Shown one piece after another: positions 60,575 to 64,000 of a DNA stretch of 64,000 nucleotides. The stretch lies in NCBI GenBank assembly GCA_951812925.1, contig OX638372.1, positions 11,003,410 through 11,067,409 on the forward strand. The letters run 5' to 3'. Position 1 is the first letter of the stretch. Each line of letters begins with the position of its first letter. The stretch comes from Calliopum simillimum (lineage: Eukaryota > Arthropoda > Insecta > Diptera > Lauxaniidae). Under the pieces are notes generated by a model. It saw only the letters and a program-made list of their open reading frames with translations, had not been told where the DNA came from and did not search any database. Made by a program: the position numbers and the translations under genes.

Positions 60575-61204
60575 TATGGGTAAAATTTACCCATGATGTG
60601 GACTTGTGTTGCTAAAAATATGTTGGGGAGATGAGGGTTAACAAAATTTTGTTGCGAAAAACGCGGAAAAAAATCCGACCACGCGCGACTTAAGTTTCGC
60701 TCAACTGACAGCGGAAAAGTTTTGTATGGTGCATGACAGCTACACATTCCTAGTTTTTCATGTTTTATGACAGCATAAAACATGTGACGACCACAGGTTC
60801 TTATCCATATCGGAGATATGCGAATATACCACATTGAAAAACTATACCACAATAGCACCAGTTCCCCTACTAAACATTGCTCCATGGGAAACCATTCATC
60901 TCTTGTGTTTCTTCAATATAAGCGATCTTTGTAGGAGTTGTAAAGACCCTGATATGGAGGAAACAGTTCTTCATTTCTTTTGCAAGTGTCCAGACGTAGA
61001 ATAGACTTTGGTCAATTCAATTTTAGACCTCTTGACTCACCGTTTGAAGTGCTGTCTTAAATCTATATGGAAGTATTTATGAACATCCATATGGTTCCCT
61101 TAGACTTTCTTTGTTAAAGCTGTCTGCGTCGGCTACATAATGGGCCCAACTCTGAGGCACAAGTTTATGATGACAACATTGTCATCTAACCTAACTTAAC
61201 CTAC

Positions 61205-61836
61205 ATAAATCATTAAACCAAATAAAATTATCGTAAAATTTTTCTTATTGTTAATGTGCCGCCAAATTTTTCAATTATTTAAAATGTGCCCTGACGAAAA
61301 AAGGTTGGAACCACTGGCATAAGCCATTAATTCACATAATTGCGCTAAGCCCTATGTCGATTTCGTTATAAATGCAGAATTTTTTTGAGAAAAGAAAACG
61401 CTACTAGTATGTGTTGCAATGCAATTGTTGGCCAATTTTAAAATTTTAGAGTAATTTCAAACGACCACTTGGATTTGAAAAGTTTGCCACTTGTTCTTAT
61501 TTCCATTAAGTATTTCTTCCCATTTTTCCGAAAATTCTTATTTTTTTGATATTCTTCAAATTAGTTACGCAGCGAAAAAACTCTATGCTGGCAATGCTAC
61601 CACTGTTGTGGTTGTTTATTGTGTGCGTTTTTTGACAGCATCATTTTTTACGGAATATTGAAATTTCTCTTAAACGCAGGAAAGTCAAAATAAAAACACT
61701 TTTTTCAGTATTTGTTTACAAATAAAATCTGCAATTTTTGGAAAATTTTAAAAATTTAATTATTCCGTGTGTTAAGGTGAATATTGCGAATGAAATAAAA
61801 TTGAAGCCCAATTTAAAAATCAAGGAACTCAAAATT
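61205..61836. promoter_or_regulatory. Upstream region of the 61.8-63.5 kb gene
   Basis: Between the non-LTR tail and the first ATG of the next gene. It includes the possible hAT end (to 61316) and A+T-rich DNA. A host promoter must lie here if the gene is active, but I see no unambiguous TATA box or initiator. Confidence 0.3.
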
Positions 61837-63481
61837 ATGCAAGTGGATTGCAATTGCAAAAAGAACTGTACCTACAATCATCGTATCAAGGAGATTCGCG
61901 AATACATCGAGAGGAGCGGCCACTGATTTCCAATCTTGTGGAATAGCTGTATCTGTAGCTGTAAAAGAGTACAGGCAAACAGAATTAGTTCCGCACGAAA
62001 TTTTAAGAAAACATCTCAAATGTCCAATATAAAAGATGGTAAGTTTATGAATAAAGCTTCAAGCTGAAGGCTTCAAAAAGTGCATTTTCTGTTGTAATCA
62101 AGTGAATCGAATTTTATATGCGATTGAGAAAAGCCCAATTCTTTCAAAACTTTTCATGTTTTAGTTTAATGCTTTAAATCCTTTTCCTTTCATAGAAGCA
62201 GTAAAGAAAGCTGCAGCAAAATCTGCGGATAAAACCAACAATGCAACACAAAAACATTCCGTCTCACCTCCCTTTCATATAGGAAACACACTATTTCACA
62301 ATAAACGTCTCAGGCAAAAACGTGCAAAGTTTCTTACGTTGCGTAAAGCCTCTAGACGCCGTCAAAAGACTGAACGTCGTAAAAAGCGTCTATCTGCACT
62401 TAAAGCAGATGTAACTATTGATTTGCTATCAGATGATGAACCTACAGCAACAGTGGTTACTCCCGTAATCAAAAAATTGACACAGAAAAAGCCTCAGAAA
62501 CCGGTATTCCAATCAGAGCCGCCACTTCTAATACCACTTCAAACTTCAAAAGAGTTAATACAACAAAACACACAATCGAATCCAACTGCGCTACCACAAG
62601 TTATTCTCTTTCCCGCTAATATACAAATATCGCAGGTGCCTAACATAACGCTTATTCCAGTGCAGCCATTAAATGCAAATGCAACAACTGCAGTAACAAA
62701 ATCGAAGAAAAACAAACGGAAAACGCACCCACAAAAGCGTCCACAACCAACACTGATCACTGAAAGTATTGTACTTACAGATGATGATAGTAATATAGAC
62801 TTCAATCACATACAACCTCCAGCAGCATCTACACCATTACCTACTGTATCCGTATCCCCAATTATGCCTGTTACAAAACAACCAATTATCACATCGGTCA
62901 CATCGACGGCACCACCACCTTTAGTTCCACTACTTAGTGCCCAAGTAGATGAAGAAGTTTCCGTTTCACTTGTTCCACGCTCAAAAGCGACTGGTACTTG
63001 TGGACCGTCACACAATAAAAATTCACTTTTTCCAATGCTACCAGATGAAACAACTGTACATACTGTTATTGCCAATCGTATCTATGAATTATCGCTTACA
63101 AAACTGCGTGAAGGATTAGCCTCATGCGGTATACCCGAATTCGCTGATGAACGTAAAACTGGTACTGCATCAATACGACGAAAAAAGAATTTTGTACCTC
63201 CCATAGTGACACCACCGCCAGTACCAATTTCATTAAAGTTATCAAGCGATTTAAGTATATCATTGATCTCAGATGATGACGATGATGATGTCGCTAAAAC
63301 GACATCACATAAACAGCACTTTAACAGATCAAAGTTAAGCACAAGCGCACAAAGACACCAACAACAAAATATACAATTAACAGTGCAACATTTGCCACCC
63401 CAACAGGTGGTATCGTTGCCATTGATATCGGCGTCAAGAGATGTTACGCATCAGAAGCCGCGTAAACGAAAACTGGGTTGA
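61837..63481 (+). CDS. Two-exon host gene, probable nuclear protein with SIM-like motifs
   Basis: Exon 2 (62196-63481) follows tttcctttcatag and is open to TGA at 63479. Exon 1 ends at 62038 before gtaagt; splicing joins ATG TCC AAT ATA AAA GAT G with AA GCA in phase. Starting at the ATG at 62020 the protein has 434 residues. It is basic and low-complexity: RRRQKTERRKKRL near residue 55, many P/T/S, and a C-terminal RKRKL nuclear-localisation-like end. Three hydrophobic-acidic motifs resemble SUMO-interaction motifs: IDLLSDDE, SIVLTDDDSNID, ISLISDDDDDD. One non-repetitive stretch, VIANRIYELSLTKLREGLAS, predicts helix. Upstream in the same phase from ATG 61837 lies MQVDCNCKKNCTYNHRIKEI, 29 codons to a TGA at 61924, then LWNSCICSCKRVQ; see findings. 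I do not recognise the family. Confidence 0.75.
62039..62195 (+). other. Intron of the 61.8-63.5 kb gene
   Basis: 157 bp from gtaagt to a pyrimidine-rich ttcctttcatag. Phase 1 intron; size typical of fly short introns. Confidence 0.8.
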
Positions 63482-63747
63482 TTACCGCTTATAATGCGTA
63501 GGCGAAGATTTTATTTAAATTTTTTGTATTTTCAATTATGCATAGAATTACGAGAAAACTTTTTTTAAATTTTAAAAATTAAATTTCGGTTAAGCAAAAC
63601 AAAACAAACATACTTTAAGTTACATTTGCAATTCCTTAATACAGATTGCTTTAAAATTTATTTTTTAATGAATTTGTAATTTAAATTTTTTAAGCCCCCA
63701 ACACAAAGCTAAATCATAGGTACAAAAATCATATATTTATAGTATTA

Positions 63748-63753
63748 AATAAA
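63748..63753 (+). terminator. Polyadenylation signal
   Basis: aataaa 267 bp after the stop codon of the preceding gene; a second aataaa lies shortly after (about 63765). Confidence 0.5.
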
Positions 63754-63929
63754 ATCAGTGATATAAATAAAATTGCATGTGGAAATTTAATTTTAAAACT
63801 ACGAGTGACAATCGCAAGTGGGGGTTGTATTGAAAGAATTTGCACAACACTGAGAATGTGTAAAACTACTTTAAAAGAATGTAATTTAAAATGAGAATAT
63901 ATAAATTGATATTGAGAATTAAATTCATA

Positions 63930-64000
63930 TTGGGGGTTATCGTGAATCAAGATTCCCGGAGAGTTTTCTTAAATGCACGGCGGTCTGAGAAAATTCCCCG
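63930..64000. mobile_element. Small foldback MITE, copy 2, cut by the window end
   Basis: ttgggggttatcgtgaat, then attcccggagagttttct and acggcggtctgagaaaat, match the 16.3 kb copy in order. Confidence 0.85.

Larger units (their letters stand above)
57617..60641 (+). mobile_element. piggyBac-like unit carrying a misato exon
   Basis: TTAA at 57617-20 and 60638-41. Inside the left TTAA: tcaaatccacatcatggg then taaaatttaccc. At the right, inverted: ttaaccctcat, a 22-nt insertion, then acaagtccacatcatggg and taaaatttaccc. The gggtaaaatttaccc palindrome also occurs at 57809-57827 in right-end orientation. The unit holds a deleted piggyBac transposase, a MITE and the misato exon. TTAA target and ccc-type end agree with the piggyBac superfamily. 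Confidence 0.75.
56999..60867. mobile_element. TAGGG-type TIR element 4 (word TGTGGTATA), enlarged by insertions
   Basis: Left ggggaactaatgctattgtg and right, inverted, ggggaactggtgctattgtg, both continuing gtatag. TA at 56997-98 and 60868-69. The word tgtggtata recurs at 57014, 57221 and 57290 and inverted at 57467, 60826 and 60843. Length 3869 bp; taking out the TTAA-bounded unit leaves 848 bp, close to the 874 and 880 bp of relatives at 21 and 34 kb. Confidence 0.85.
56345..61203 (+). mobile_element. Non-LTR retrotransposon relic split by a 3.9-kb insertion
   Basis: Left part (to 56996): SKVQSVACLSITGAF, TTATAALKRFFSLNHL, then RNase H remnant ending ILLMD / IADGLAR and a WP...HNVHILIGD segment. 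Right part (from 60870): TKHCSMGNHSS, then LCRSCKDPDMEETVLHFFCK, and a 3' tail ctaacctaacttaaccta at about 61203. Compared with the intact order in the 7.6-8.1 kb copy (WPRF...TGHCL...CHEPEEEETIEH), the junction between the halves falls inside the TGHC-type motif with nothing missing. Several stops make it inactive. Confidence 0.82.
56300..61316. mobile_element. Possible outermost hAT-like element
   Basis: cagagattcttaaccc at 56300 and, inverted, cagtggttccaacctt ending 61316, both followed inward by gtgcc(g) phrases, look like hAT termini. The flanking eight bases do not match, so the pairing is unproven. If right, this is the outer shell of the nested structure that follows. Confidence 0.35.

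Noticed and set aside
60840..60870. First reading of the inverted ends at 57.0 and 60.87 kb as two independent truncated copies
   Set aside because: The flanks join into contiguous non-LTR coding order across one TA, and the core size after removing the TTAA unit matches sister elements, so a single insertion is more likely.
62539..63342. Three long minus-strand frames opposite the 62-63 kb gene
   Set aside because: They are antisense shadows of the plus-strand exon, which has the splice sites, the polyadenylation signal and coherent protein features.

Overview
This window is nuclear DNA from a higher fly (Diptera, Schizophora). It is A+T-rich, gene-poor, and has GT-AG introns, long homopolymers and many short interspersed repeats. 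A mariner relic with the DD41D signature (a 'rosa'-type subfamily I know from tephritid fruit flies), a DD37E Tc1-like element and a clear misato coding exon all fit an acalyptrate fly, possibly a tephritid. The species call is inference. Nearly every open frame in the first 56 kb is a chance frame; little host coding can be supported there.

Layout. 0-7 kb: a possible host exon at the extreme left edge (12-84), then intron-like DNA with a cluster of six 20-bp repeats (1.8-2.2 kb) and a large degenerate minisatellite (4.6-5.85 kb). 7-10 kb: a duplicated unit, whose second copy lies inverted at 41 kb, is interrupted by a 629-bp 5'-truncated non-LTR retrotransposon with target-site duplication; a (TAAAC)n higher-order satellite follows. 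11-19 kb: MITEs, a full-length but dead DD37E element (13.47-14.78 kb), an internally deleted DD41D mariner (17.42-18.34 kb) and two foldback sequences. 21-35 kb: terminal-inverted-repeat (TIR) elements, a broken repeat-family protein (24.7-25.3 kb), a deleted DD34D mariner (26.5-27.1 kb), a non-LTR tail, and a DD34-type mariner split by an 880-bp TIR element (32.9-35.1 kb). 35-56 kb: more mariner scraps, a widespread imperfect tandem repeat (38.4 and 45.0-45.9 kb), tRNA-like fragments and MITEs.

56.3-61.3 kb is the most remarkable region. The last coding exon of misato, open for 300 codons on the minus strand, lies inside a TTAA-bounded piggyBac-like unit. That unit lies inside a TA-flanked TIR element, which in turn splits the RNase H region of a non-LTR retrotransposon on the plus strand. 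Removing each layer restores continuity or the expected size of the layer outside it, so the misato exon looks carried in as cargo rather than sitting at its ancestral locus.

61.8-63.5 kb holds the only other convincing host gene: a two-exon plus-strand gene for a basic/serine-rich probable nuclear protein with acidic-hydrophobic SUMO-interaction-like motifs and an in-frame TGA near its 5' end. The window ends inside a MITE also present at 16.3 kb.

No operons, CRISPR arrays or bacterial genes are present. The main genome-level theme is nested transposition, including four TIR elements that share size, target and layout but use different repeated sequence words.
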